The notes under the pieces: model-generated
Databases searched by the model: none
What the model saw: the letters and a program-made list of their open reading frames with translations, nothing else
Told to the model about the DNA's origin: nothing
Assembly (NCBI GenBank): GCA_900472575.1
Contig: UCIV01000007.1
Coordinates: 105,508 to 169,507 of the forward strand
DNA: 64,000 bases
Origin: Hyphomicrobiales bacterium
GTDB taxonomy: Bacteria; Pseudomonadota; Alphaproteobacteria; Rhizobiales; Rhizobiaceae
Direction: 5' to 3'
In this document: piece by piece, positions 52,101 through 60,446 of the stretch
How positions within the stretch are numbered: the stretch's first letter is position 1
How the letters are laid out: each line of letters begins with the position of its first letter
Position numbers and translations under genes: made by a program

Positions 52101-53501
52101 TTATCTGCGGCCACCACCGCCGCCGCGGCCGCCGCGACCGCCACCGTGATGCATGGGGCGTCCGCCGCCACGGGGTGCCGCGCGCGGGGCGCCACGCTGT
52201 CCGCCGCCCATGCTGTGTCCTCCACGCTGAGAGGCGACGGATTCCCGCCGTCCCGACTGGACATTGCCGAGCGCATTCGGTTGCCGCGCGCGATTGTCGG
52301 GCCGGGCGGCCATTTTAGGCTTATTCGCCTGCTTGGCCTTCGGAGCGGACTGCGAACTGCGACGCGGTTCTGCGGCCGGCCGACTGGCCGCTTGGTTGCT
52401 ACGGTTTGCTGCGGGCCGATTTTCGGCAGCCCTGTTGGTTGCGGGTCTGGTTCCCTGTTTCAGCCCCTCAGCAGTCTTCCGGCGAACGTCGTCGGGGCGG
52501 GACAGGTTTTGCCTGTTTGCAATTCCGTCGCTAGCCTTGCGATCACGGACCTGATTTTTGAGGGAATTACGATTGTCCGAAACCAGACCGGATTTTATCG
52601 CGGAGCGATCGAAATTTGCGAACTGGTCCTTGCCGATATTCAGCTTGCTGCGATCTACCTTCCTCCAATCAACGTCGTTCCATTTCAGTTTGCCGTTGAA
52701 ATTACGGTCGTTGAAGCAGTTATTGCAGTCGATATCGACATCGCCGCCGTTCCATCTTCCGCCCCAGACGCCCCAGTCGTCCCAGTTGACGATGGCTGCC
52801 CAGGCGATGCCTGTGACCGCCCCAGCGAAAAATGCGGCGCCGGGATAGTAGTAGTTGTCGTAATAACTATCGGAATAATAAACCGGCTGGGCGGCATAGC
52901 CCGGCTCATAGAGCATCTGCGGCGGATATTGTGGGATATAGACCTTTTCCGGATCCGTGGGGCGAATGATGACGTTTTCATTTTCGACGACGACGGTGAT
53001 CTTTTCATCCGTCTTGATCAAGTCCTTGGCCATTGCTTCGTCTCGAAGCTGCTGGATGGCCACAAGCACATCCTTTTGCTGATAGGTCAGCGCATTTCCA
53101 AGTGCTTGTGTCCAGGCAAGATCATCGCTCATCATCTTGACGACGTCGGGGTAGTTGAGAAGCGAGATAACGCTTCCATCCCACCCTTCATTCGGCTTCA
53201 AGTCCTTGTTCTTCTGCTTGGCCTGCAGGAACCGATCAGCCTCGACGATCTGCAACGGGAGGAGTGAAGCGGCGGAAATCGCAGCAACCAGTTCGTCCGG
53301 ATAGAGTGCTATCCGCGCCACCAGAATTTCGAGCTGGTCCTCCGACAACAAGGGGGGGTGCGCAGGCGCCTGAACGGATGTCGCGGCCGGATTAGGCTGG
53401 GGCACCGGCGCCTGGGAAAAGGCAGGCGGGCCGGGATATGACGAGACAAGTGTCAGCGCGGACAGCCCGGCGACCAACGTGAAGCTTTTCGATTTCATCA
53501 C
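52101..53501 (-). CDS. DUF3300 exported protein with an RG-rich tail
   Basis: A 466-aa exported protein. Signal peptide residues 1-29, Pro-rich linker, then the DUF3300 domain (about residues 52-215; LSEDQLEILVARIALYPDELVAAISAAS, then VIIRPTDPEKVYIPQYPPQMLYEPGYA). After a Trp/Asn/Asp-rich stretch comes a basic disordered half (residues about 280-466), ending in a Gly/Arg/His-rich tail (GGGRPMHHGGGRGGRGGG). The tail may bind RNA, surface polymer or metals. Forms an operon with the DUF2950 gene. A TAC-N7-TAC site lies 170 bases upstream. Confidence 0.9.
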   Translation of the reverse strand: MMKSKSFTLVAGLSALTLVSSYPGPPAFSQAPVPQPNPAATSVQAPAHPPLLSEDQLEILVARIALYPDELVAAISAASLLPLQIVEADRFLQAKQKNKDLKPNEGWDGSVISLLNYPDVVKMMSDDLAWTQALGNALTYQQKDVLVAIQQLRDEAMAKDLIKTDEKITVVVENENVIIRPTDPEKVYIPQYPPQMLYEPGYAAQPVYYSDSYYDNYYYPGAAFFAGAVTGIAWAAIVNWDDWGVWGGRWNGGDVDIDCNNCFNDRNFNGKLKWNDVDWRKVDRSKLNIGKDQFANFDRSAIKSGLVSDNRNSLKNQVRDRKASDGIANRQNLSRPDDVRRKTAEGLKQGTRPATNRAAENRPAANRSNQAASRPAAEPRRSSQSAPKAKQANKPKMAARPDNRARQPNALGNVQSGRRESVASQRGGHSMGGGQRGAPRAAPRGGGRPMHHGGGRGGRGGGGGRR

Positions 53502-53670
53502 TCGTCAACCTCATCCTGTTTAATGAAAGATCTTGTGGGCTGGAGAGGTCGCGTTCGCGTCACAAAGTATGGGACACAGAGGATAAATCTCTATGTCTCG
53601 ACGCAGTTCGGCAGCAACGGACGTTGCGGCAGCCCAGGGCACATATAAACCGCCAAATCGGCGCTGGGGC

Positions 53671-53689
53671 GTAGTTTACGCGATCCTAC
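53671..53689. promoter_or_regulatory. TAC-N7-TAC motif G5, before DUF3300
   Basis: GTAGTTTACGCGATCCTAC, with outer GTAG/CTAC arms as in G1. Distance to the DUF3300 ATG at 53501 is 170 bases. Confidence 0.45.
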
Positions 53690-53909
53690 TTTTCGCCCTT
53701 GACGCGTCCTGCAGGACGAAAAACGGCTGAGGCGGCAAGATACCCTCAGGCGTTCAAGTGCATCTGTTGAGGCCGCAGTGTCCTTATCGGCCTCGCGATG
53801 TTGTTCGGTTATCCGCAACGAAACCGATACGGATCCACCAGTCAGTCAATTCTCCTACTTCCCCTAACAGCGGCGGGGAAAATGCCGGAAAACCAGAAGC
53901 GAATCCGCC

Positions 53910-53928
53910 GTAAATTACACGATGTTAC
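53910..53928. promoter_or_regulatory. TAC-N7-TAC motif G6, before the membrane/HlyD pair
   Basis: GTAAATTACACGATGTTAC; the other strand reads GTAAC-N5-GTAAT. It is followed by GAGC, as is G4. Distance to the ATG at 54099 is 171 bases. Confidence 0.45.
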
Positions 53929-54098
53929 GAGCGTGAAACCCCACTAGGCGCGTATCGTCGTTATGAACCCCAAGGTCGCTTGTGCAGACGCCTATTCGCG
54001 GGAGTCCTACGGCTGGTCGACGTCGCGAGAGACGGCAGATCAAGCACCTTCGGCAGGTCCCGTTTTGATTATGACTTATTCTGCTAAAGGAAATCGCA

Positions 54099-54539
54099 AT
54101 GGCGCAAGACATTCATCCGGCGGCGATCGATCACCTGCCAGCGTTCATTACCGAGCCAGGCCAGGCTGATTACCTCTTCGTCGCCGTTGTCGTCTTCCTG
54201 ATCGTGGCCATTCTGGTCATCGGCAACCTCTACTTCCAGCTTCACGCCGTGCCTGAACGACTGGCACATCGCACCAGCAAGGTGCAGATGGAGGTTGTCG
54301 CGGTTCTCGCCCTGATTTCGCTTTTCACGCACAATCATCTCTTCTGGATCGCTGGCCTGCTGCTCGCCTTCATCCAGATCCCGGACTTTTCCACGCCGCT
54401 TTACTCAATCGCGGAATCGCTCGGAAAGCTTTCCGGTCGCGATGTCCGCATGGAGCTTGACGACAGACCCGAGGAGGAAATTACGCCACCTCCGGACGAC
54501 GCCAATTTGAAAAACAAACCTGGTAGCGAGGGAGTTTGA
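54099..54539 (+). CDS. Hypothetical membrane protein beside HlyD
   Basis: A 146-aa protein with two or three membrane segments (about residues 24-48, 66-90) and an acidic Pro-rich tail (DDRPEEEITPPPDD). No recognised domain. An AAGGAAATCGCA region precedes the ATG. It overlaps nothing but ends three bases before the HlyD start codon, so the two probably act as a pair. Confidence 0.75.
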   Translation: MAQDIHPAAIDHLPAFITEPGQADYLFVAVVVFLIVAILVIGNLYFQLHAVPERLAHRTSKVQMEVVAVLALISLFTHNHLFWIAGLLLAFIQIPDFSTPLYSIAESLGKLSGRDVRMELDDRPEEEITPPPDDANLKNKPGSEGV

Positions 54540-54541
54540 CA

Positions 54542-55768
54542 ATGCTGGAACTGATGCTCTGCTCCCTCCTGACAATTTTCCCGGACTACCTTTATCGGCG
54601 CTTTGGGCAGAATAAGCTCATCGGTCGCGAAATTACGCTCTACACCATGTGGTATGAACTTCGCTGGGGTATCTCGGCTTGCCTGTTGCTCACCATCTCG
54701 CTGATCACGCTGATCTTTTATTTCCATCCCTCGACCAAAAGCGTAACCGCTGTTTTTCGCACAGTGACCATTCTGCCCGAAACGGTCGGCCGTGTTGACG
54801 AGATCTATGTCGGGATCAACGAAAAGGTTACCGCTGGAGCACCTCTTTTCCGGCTGGATGATTCAAAACAGAAAGCCGAAGTCGAAACTGCTCGACGACA
54901 AGTCGCGGAGATCGATGCCCAAGCGCATGTGGCGCAAACGGAACTGGCGACGGCAGATTCACAGATACAGGAGGCGCAGGGCTCCTTACAGGTTGCTGTC
55001 GACGAATACGAAATGAAGGTCCAACTACTGGCAAAGGATGCCGTTGCGCGGCGGGAAGTTCAGCGGCTTGCGAATACCATTGAGGCCCGAAAGGGAACTC
55101 TCGGCGCCGCGATGGCAAAGAAGCAAACTCTCATCACGCAGATCAACGTCCTTTTGCCGGCGCAAAAGCAAAGCGCCGAAGCATCTCTAGCCCAGGCACA
55201 GGTGGAACTGGACAAGACAGTTGTCTACGCCGGCGTTACCGGAACCATACAGCAGTTTACCCTCCGCGTCGGAGACGTGGTCAACACGATGCTGCGTCCG
55301 GCGGGCATTCTCGTGCCGGCCGAGGCAGGACGGGGTAATCTTGTCGCGGGTTTCGGGCAGATCGAAGCGCAAGTCATGAAGAAGGGTATGATCGCAGAGG
55401 CGACCTGCATCGGCAAGCCTTTCACCATTATCCCTCTCGTCGTGACCGAGGTCCAGGACGTGATCGCCGCCGGACAGCTGCGCCCGACCGACCAACTTCT
55501 TGACGTCCAACAACTGAGCAAGCCCGGAACACTGACGGTTTTCCTGCAGCCTCTTTACGAAGGCGGCTTGGACAATATTCCACCCGGCAGCAGTTGCATC
55601 GCAAATGCCTATACCAATAATCACGAGGCTCTCGCGGACGAGAATATCGGCGTGGTGCAATGGTTTTTCCTGCATGCAATCGATGCAGTCGGTCTTGTGC
55701 ATGCAATGATCCTGCGCATGCAGGCTCTTTTCCTCCCGGTGCAGACATTGGTTCTGACAGGCCACTGA
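54542..55768 (+). CDS. HlyD-family membrane-fusion (periplasmic adaptor) protein
   Basis: A 408-aa adaptor with a membrane segment at about residues 40-62, a biotinyl-lipoyl motif (VDEIYVGINEKVTAGAPLFRLDD), a long coiled coil (about 105-220) and a second lipoyl half (AGVTGTIQQFTLRVGD). Such proteins link an inner-membrane pump to an outer-membrane channel. No pump gene lies next to it in the window. ATG at 54542 has GAGGGAG upstream; TTG two codons earlier overlaps the previous stop. Confidence 0.88.
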   Translation: MLELMLCSLLTIFPDYLYRRFGQNKLIGREITLYTMWYELRWGISACLLLTISLITLIFYFHPSTKSVTAVFRTVTILPETVGRVDEIYVGINEKVTAGAPLFRLDDSKQKAEVETARRQVAEIDAQAHVAQTELATADSQIQEAQGSLQVAVDEYEMKVQLLAKDAVARREVQRLANTIEARKGTLGAAMAKKQTLITQINVLLPAQKQSAEASLAQAQVELDKTVVYAGVTGTIQQFTLRVGDVVNTMLRPAGILVPAEAGRGNLVAGFGQIEAQVMKKGMIAEATCIGKPFTIIPLVVTEVQDVIAAGQLRPTDQLLDVQQLSKPGTLTVFLQPLYEGGLDNIPPGSSCIANAYTNNHEALADENIGVVQWFFLHAIDAVGLVHAMILRMQALFLPVQTLVLTGH

Positions 55769-55819
55769 ACTGCAATTGATCAATATAGGTCCGCCCCGTA
55801 GATGACGGCCGGAAGATTC

Positions 55820-55850
55820 AAGGCGCCTGCTGCCTGCAGCTTGGCGCCTT
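55820..55850. terminator. Hairpin after the HlyD-type gene
   Basis: AAGGCGCC (55820-55827) and GGCGCCTT (55843-55850) form an 8-bp stem followed by TTG, 52 bases after the HlyD stop codon. A likely terminator for the two-gene unit. Confidence 0.5.
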
Positions 55851-55994
55851 TGTCGAACGAAAGAGCAGATGGACAGCAGTTCCAGGTCGTCGCGCTGACA
55901 TCCCCAATCGCGGTCCATGGCGGCAGTGCGACAACTGACATATTGTCATCTATTTAAGGTTGTGCTTATGTAGAAGCGTCGCGAGTAGAAAGCT

Positions 55995-56009
55995 GTACTT
56001 TCAAAGTAC
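55995..56009. promoter_or_regulatory. 15-bp perfect palindrome before the TPR gene
   Basis: GTACTTTCAAAGTAC (one central base), ending 13 bases before the ATG at 56022, just upstream of the ribosome site. A dimeric regulator, possibly the gene product itself, could repress there. A GTA-N7-GTA pair (55985-55997) overlaps its left edge. Confidence 0.4.
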
Positions 56010-56021
56010 GAGGGGGGAGCG

Positions 56022-57773
56022 ATGGAAAATACAAGACCCACTGAGGCGATTTTTATTGAGCCCTGCGCGGAAGAAATAAACACACAGCTTGAACGAATAC
56101 TTTCCAGCGAGCGAGTAAATCTACCGGAACGCGCACGCAAATTTCTCCGCTTCGTTGTCTCTGAAACGCTTTCGGGACGTTCGATATATCTCAAAGCATA
56201 TACGATCGCGGATGTGGTCTTCGGAAGGCGCAATTTCGATGCGCAAAGCGATCCTGCAGTTCGGATAGAAGCTGGCCGCATTCGCCGTGAACTGGAGCGC
56301 TACTATCTCATGGCGGGACCGCGAGAGCCGGTCATCATCACGATCCCGAAAGGCGGATATGTTCCGACATTCGAGAGGGGAGGAGGTTTTATCGAAGAAA
56401 ACCCGGATGGTCCGCTCGCAGTTACGCCAAGCAGCGTAACTATTCCGGCCCCGCACCCCTTGGTGGATCTTCCGTCGTCCGACGGCCGACTGATAGTGAG
56501 CCGCCTCTTCATCGCGGGACTGACCGCAGGTGCGGTGCTAGCCGGGCTCACTTTCTTCCTCCACGATTTGCGTAACCCGCTCGTGACTAATGGTGACGGC
56601 CGCGCGACCATTGCCGTCGATCTATTCGATTATCCTGCCGACGACAGGGACCTGTCGAAGATGTCGCGGGGCACCATCGATGAACTCATTACCAAGCTCG
56701 TGAAATTCAAAGAGATCGTGGTGATCGACGCAGCTGCAGAAGAAGGGAAACCTTCGAATGCGAGATATCTGCTTGAGGGTAACCTGCGAAAACACGAGGA
56801 CAAAATTCGATCCAGCGTACGATTGGTTCGCCAGTCGGACAATGCTGTCATCTGGGCAAGCAACTATGACACGGATCTCAGCATCCAGAGCGTGCTGGAG
56901 GCGGAAACTGCAGTCGCCGAAAAGATTGCAACGGCCGTAGCGCAACCATTCGGCGTCATTTTTTCGTCCGATGTGGCGGCGACCGGAGGCTGGGAGGCTT
57001 ATGACTGTACCCTTTCCTACTACAGTTATCGCAGGATCATGACAAAAGCCGCCCTGGCGACATCACAACAGTGCCTAACAGCCCTGATACAGAAATACCC
57101 GGAAGATGCCACGTCGCTCGCGATGCTGTCGCTGACCAATCTTGACCAGGTACGCTTCGCCTACAAACTCGGACTCGTTGCGCCAAAAGATGCGCTAGAA
57201 AGGGCCTCTGAACTCGCCAACCGTGCGTTCGCCATCGATTCGCAAAATGCTCGTGTGCTACAGGCACTCATGCTGTCCTATTTCTTCAGCAACGATATCC
57301 CTGCCGCCCTGGAAGCGGGCGCAGCATCCTATGCCCTGAACCCAAACGACACGGAGGTCGTCGGCGAGTATGGCTTGCGGTTGTCCATGAGTGGGAAATG
57401 GGACACCGGCTGCGATCTTGTCAGCAAGGCGGTCAGTCATGGTGCCGGCCCAGCGGGATATTACGAAGTGGGGATGGCGCTTTGTGCGTTCATGAGGGGA
57501 GACCTTCAGGCCGCGGAGCTCTGGTCGCGGATGTCAGACCTGACCTATAACCCCATGCATCGAATGGTACTGGCCTCGATACTTGGCGCCTCGGGAAAGA
57601 CGATACAGGCCCGCCAGGAGTTGGATTGGCTGAATGCGAATGCGCAGAACTTGATGCCAAACATAAAACGGGAAGTGACGGCACGACTCCCCAGGCCCGA
57701 AGATCAGGAAAAGGTTTTCGCTGGTTTGCGGGCAGCCGGATTGGCACTCACAGCGAACCCGACCTCCAACTGA
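56022..57773 (+). CDS. Membrane-anchored TPR protein with a winged-helix-like head
   Basis: A 583-aa protein. Residues about 20-125 (LPERARKFLRFVVSETLSGRSIYLKAYTIADVVFGR, then VRIEAGRIRRELERYY) are a head domain seen in rhizobial adenylate-cyclase-like and TPR proteins. One membrane segment follows (161-180), then a TolB/FlgO-like domain (about 200-310; ARYLLEGNLRKHEDKIRSSVRLV) and TPR-like helices to the end. A CadC-like scheme (cytoplasmic head, outside sensor) is possible. GGGGGGAG precedes the ATG. Function is not established. Confidence 0.8.
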   Translation: MENTRPTEAIFIEPCAEEINTQLERILSSERVNLPERARKFLRFVVSETLSGRSIYLKAYTIADVVFGRRNFDAQSDPAVRIEAGRIRRELERYYLMAGPREPVIITIPKGGYVPTFERGGGFIEENPDGPLAVTPSSVTIPAPHPLVDLPSSDGRLIVSRLFIAGLTAGAVLAGLTFFLHDLRNPLVTNGDGRATIAVDLFDYPADDRDLSKMSRGTIDELITKLVKFKEIVVIDAAAEEGKPSNARYLLEGNLRKHEDKIRSSVRLVRQSDNAVIWASNYDTDLSIQSVLEAETAVAEKIATAVAQPFGVIFSSDVAATGGWEAYDCTLSYYSYRRIMTKAALATSQQCLTALIQKYPEDATSLAMLSLTNLDQVRFAYKLGLVAPKDALERASELANRAFAIDSQNARVLQALMLSYFFSNDIPAALEAGAASYALNPNDTEVVGEYGLRLSMSGKWDTGCDLVSKAVSHGAGPAGYYEVGMALCAFMRGDLQAAELWSRMSDLTYNPMHRMVLASILGASGKTIQARQELDWLNANAQNLMPNIKREVTARLPRPEDQEKVFAGLRAAGLALTANPTSN

Positions 57774-57810
57774 TCTCACTCATCTCTGCATCAGCCAGGT
57801 CGACGACAGT

Positions 57811-57829
57811 AGATGATACGCGATGCTAC
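57811..57829. promoter_or_regulatory. TAC-N7-TAC motif G7, before the alpha/beta hydrolase
   Basis: AGATGATACGCGATGCTAC, preceded by GT. Its right half, CGATGCTAC, differs from that of G6 by one base. It ends 66 bases from the ATG at 57895. Confidence 0.5.
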
Positions 57830-57894
57830 AGGGCACCTTCGAACCTGCATGGTAGCTTCCTCACTCAGTATCAGGGTATTTCGCTGGGATACAC

Positions 57895-59112
57895 ATGCAG
57901 AAATATGGCACGGCAGCCCTGATCGTTCTTCTGACGAGTTGTGGGCATCCGAAAGGAGTAATGGCACCGGTTCCGACACCGATCGGCGGCACAAAAGTCG
58001 CCGGCAAGGTCGATATGCTTGTCGCGACGACACGCCAACCCTCCGGATCGACAGCAACACTGTTCGACGGCGAACGTGGCTCGAAACCGCATTTGACCGA
58101 GATTACCGTCTCAATTCCCAATGGCCGTGAGCAGGGCAGTGTCCAGTGGCCAAAGAAATTGCCTCCCGACCCCAGGACGGACTTTGCCGTTACGAATGTC
58201 AGGCAGATGGAGACAGTTGCCGAGGGCCGCGCCTGGTTCAGGCAACAGGCCAACGGCAGCCATGCCCTTGTTTTCATCCATGGCTTCAACAACACCTATG
58301 GCGATGCCGTCTTTCGCCTCGCCCAGATCGTCCACGACAGCAACATGCAGGCGACCCCCATATTGTTTACCTGGCCGTCACGCGCGGAAATCACTGGCTA
58401 TCTATACGACAAGGAAAGCACGAATTACTCCCGTTCAGGGTTGGAACAGGCGCTGCGGACGCTTGCCGGCGATCCCAGTGTGAAGGACATAATCGTGCTG
58501 GCGCATTCGATGGGCTCATGGCTCGCGATGGAAGCGCTGCGGCAGATGGGAATTAGAGACGGCCGGGTTGATCCGAAAATCAAGAACGTGATCCTTGCCT
58601 CACCCGATATCGATATTCAGGTATTCGCAAAGCAATATGTAGAAATGGGTGAACCGCGGCCGCGCTTCACGATCTTCATGTCGAGCGACGACAAGGCACT
58701 TGCAGCCTCCAGCTTCATAACCGGACGCGTGTCCCGACTGGGAGCAATCAATCCAGCCGAAGAGCCCTATCGCTCACGGCTAGAAAAAGGGGGCATCACC
58801 GCAATCGACCTCACGAAAGTGGAGACGAAAGACGGGCTCAACCACGGAAAATTCGCCGAGAGCCCCGAGATCGTGCAGCTGATAGGGCAACGCCTTATCA
58901 TGGGACAAACCCTGACTGATTCCAATGTCACGCTCGGTCAGGGTATCACCGCAGTTGTCGGCGGAACGGTGACGAATATCGGTACCGTTGCCGCAAGCGC
59001 CGTGGCCGCACCGGCGACGATCGTCGAGCGGCCGTTGTCAGCCAAGACAAAACGGCCGCCCGCGGAAACGACACTCGACGAAGACCTCAAGCCTCAGCAG
59101 CTCGTTCGATAG
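57895..59112 (+). CDS. Alpha/beta-hydrolase (DUF900-type) lipoprotein
   Basis: A 405-aa protein with a lipobox (LLTSC, Cys 16) and an alpha/beta-hydrolase core: HGFNNTYGDAV (129-139), nucleophile elbow AHSMGSWLAME (Ser 205) and an acidic residue in ASPDIDIQVF. Probably an esterase attached to the inner or outer membrane in the periplasm; the substrate is unknown. A GTA-containing site G7 lies 66 bases upstream. Ends with a basic, Pro-rich tail. Confidence 0.86.
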   Translation: MQKYGTAALIVLLTSCGHPKGVMAPVPTPIGGTKVAGKVDMLVATTRQPSGSTATLFDGERGSKPHLTEITVSIPNGREQGSVQWPKKLPPDPRTDFAVTNVRQMETVAEGRAWFRQQANGSHALVFIHGFNNTYGDAVFRLAQIVHDSNMQATPILFTWPSRAEITGYLYDKESTNYSRSGLEQALRTLAGDPSVKDIIVLAHSMGSWLAMEALRQMGIRDGRVDPKIKNVILASPDIDIQVFAKQYVEMGEPRPRFTIFMSSDDKALAASSFITGRVSRLGAINPAEEPYRSRLEKGGITAIDLTKVETKDGLNHGKFAESPEIVQLIGQRLIMGQTLTDSNVTLGQGITAVVGGTVTNIGTVAASAVAAPATIVERPLSAKTKRPPAETTLDEDLKPQQLVR

Positions 59113-59185
59113 GAACGGGATGGCCGTATAGGCTCATCGAGGCCATGCCCGCTACCTCGACCGCCAGGGATAGCCGGCATGACAC

Positions 59186-59204
59186 GTCTACTACCGTAAA
59201 ATAC
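59186..59204. promoter_or_regulatory. TAC-N7-TAC motif G8, before the Cys-rich gene
   Basis: GTCTACTACCGTAAAATAC; the right half GTAAAATAC resembles the left half of G1 and G2. It ends 68 bases from the ATG at 59272. Confidence 0.5.
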
Positions 59205-59271
59205 GTCCCCGAACGGCTCTCGTCGTGCCACGCTTCAAATGCGTTGATCACCGACAGAAAGAGAGCGCGAG

Positions 59272-59694
59272 ATGCTGAACAGACGAATGCTCATCGTCAC
59301 CATCGTGGCTGGTGCGGCCGGTTTTGGCATGCCCGCTGCGGCGCAGACGCTCAGCTATGCCGAAGCAACCACCAGGCTGGCCAACACCTGCGGAGGCGAC
59401 ATTCAAAAGCTCTGCAAAGGCCTCAATCTCGGCAACGGGCGGATCCTGGAGTGCCTGCAACAGAATGCCGCCAAGGTCTCGGCAGGCTGCAAAGGTTCCT
59501 TTGCTCAGGTTTTCCAATCCATCAGCAAGCGCGAAGAGGCCCAGTCCTCCTACGAACAGACATGCAAGCGAGACATGAATGCGCGATGCGCCGGCGTCAA
59601 AGGCGACGGCTTCGTTCTTGCCTGCCTGGTCAAGAAGGAAAAGCGTGTCAGCCCGGAATGCTACCAGGTGATCACTGACGCAGGTTGGAGATGA
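59272..59694 (+). CDS. Cysteine-rich repeat exported protein
   Basis: A 140-aa exported protein (signal residues 1-24, ending PAAAQ) with eight cysteines in two units with pattern C-X7-C and C-X11-C (CGGDIQKLC, ILECLQQNAAKVSAGC, CKRDMNARC, VLACLVKKEKRVSPEC). This matches the GLG1-type Cys-rich repeat. Periplasmic. Role unknown. Four bases before the OmpA-domain gene, so the two are co-transcribed. Confidence 0.83.
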   Translation: MLNRRMLIVTIVAGAAGFGMPAAAQTLSYAEATTRLANTCGGDIQKLCKGLNLGNGRILECLQQNAAKVSAGCKGSFAQVFQSISKREEAQSSYEQTCKRDMNARCAGVKGDGFVLACLVKKEKRVSPECYQVITDAGWR

Positions 59695-59698
59695 TGCC

Positions 59699-60292
59699 AT
59701 GCAGCCTATGAATTCCAGAGCCGCACTTCTGCTGCTTTCCATAATGGCCTTGCCCATGGCGGTGCCGGAGCCAGCTTTCGCTCAGGAAGTTTCCCAGGAG
59801 CGGATCGTCAAGGGCCTCGGCAAGCTTACCGCCGCAGCCCCGGCAATCGATATCGAGATCCTGCGCCAGGAAGCAGTCAATGGCGGCGACAAGCCAATGT
59901 CCGCGCTCCCCAACTGGGGACGTTTAGCAAAGCTTCCGCAGATGGTGGTCGAGATCAATTTCGAAAACGATTCAGTTGCTATCCAGCCAACATCCTACCG
60001 AACGCTTGGAATGATCGCGGATGCGCTGCATCATCCGAACCTCTGGGACTACAATTTCCTCGTCGTAGGCAACGCAAGCGCCACAGGCAGCGACGCACAT
60101 AATCTCGATCTCAGTGGCCGACGCGCCGATGCGATCAAGGAGGTCCTCGCGACCACGTTTGCAGTCAATCCGTCGCGGCTTTACGCCGTCGGTGTCGGAG
60201 AGCATCTGCCGATCGAGGGGAGTAAGAAAGACGCATCCGTAAACCGCCGGGTCCAGCTCATCAATCTCGGCGTGTTCAAGCGCAGATCCTAG
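59699..60292 (+). CDS. OmpA-family peptidoglycan-binding protein
   Basis: A 197-aa exported protein (signal residues about 5-29, ending PAFAQE) with an OmpA/MotB C-terminal domain (about 85-190; VVEINFENDSVAIQPTSYRTLGMIADAL, GNASATGSDAHNLDLSGRRADAIKEVL, and a final VNRRVQLINLG). It should bind peptidoglycan and tie the outer layer to the wall. Start may be 59699 or the ATG four codons on. Probably transcribed with the Cys-rich gene. Confidence 0.88.
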   Translation: MQPMNSRAALLLLSIMALPMAVPEPAFAQEVSQERIVKGLGKLTAAAPAIDIEILRQEAVNGGDKPMSALPNWGRLAKLPQMVVEINFENDSVAIQPTSYRTLGMIADALHHPNLWDYNFLVVGNASATGSDAHNLDLSGRRADAIKEVLATTFAVNPSRLYAVGVGEHLPIEGSKKDASVNRRVQLINLGVFKRRS

Positions 60293-60446
60293 CGATCGCC
60301 GGCGCTCGTTTTCGTAAGGCCGGGTTCGCCCGACCGCATATCCGCGCATATGCCGTGGCTTCGGAGATGATCATTTCCATCCGGAACCGCTCAACAGATC
60401 CACGAACTGAAACGTCCCACCCGTTCGGGTTGGCGAGGAGGATATT

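Larger units (their letters stand above)
53502..54098. promoter_or_regulatory. Divergent control region between DUF3300 and the membrane/HlyD genes
   Basis: A 597-base gap with two TAC-N7-TAC sites, G5 at 53671-53689 and G6 at 53910-53928. Open frames in it (for example 53591-53818 minus) lack ribosome sites and recognisable features. Near 54080 the start region of the next gene has AAGGAAATCGCA. Confidence 0.6.

Noticed and set aside
55781..55790. TTGATCAA near 55785 as an FNR box
   Set aside because: The FNR pattern needs four bases between TTGAT and ATCAA; here the arms are directly joined.
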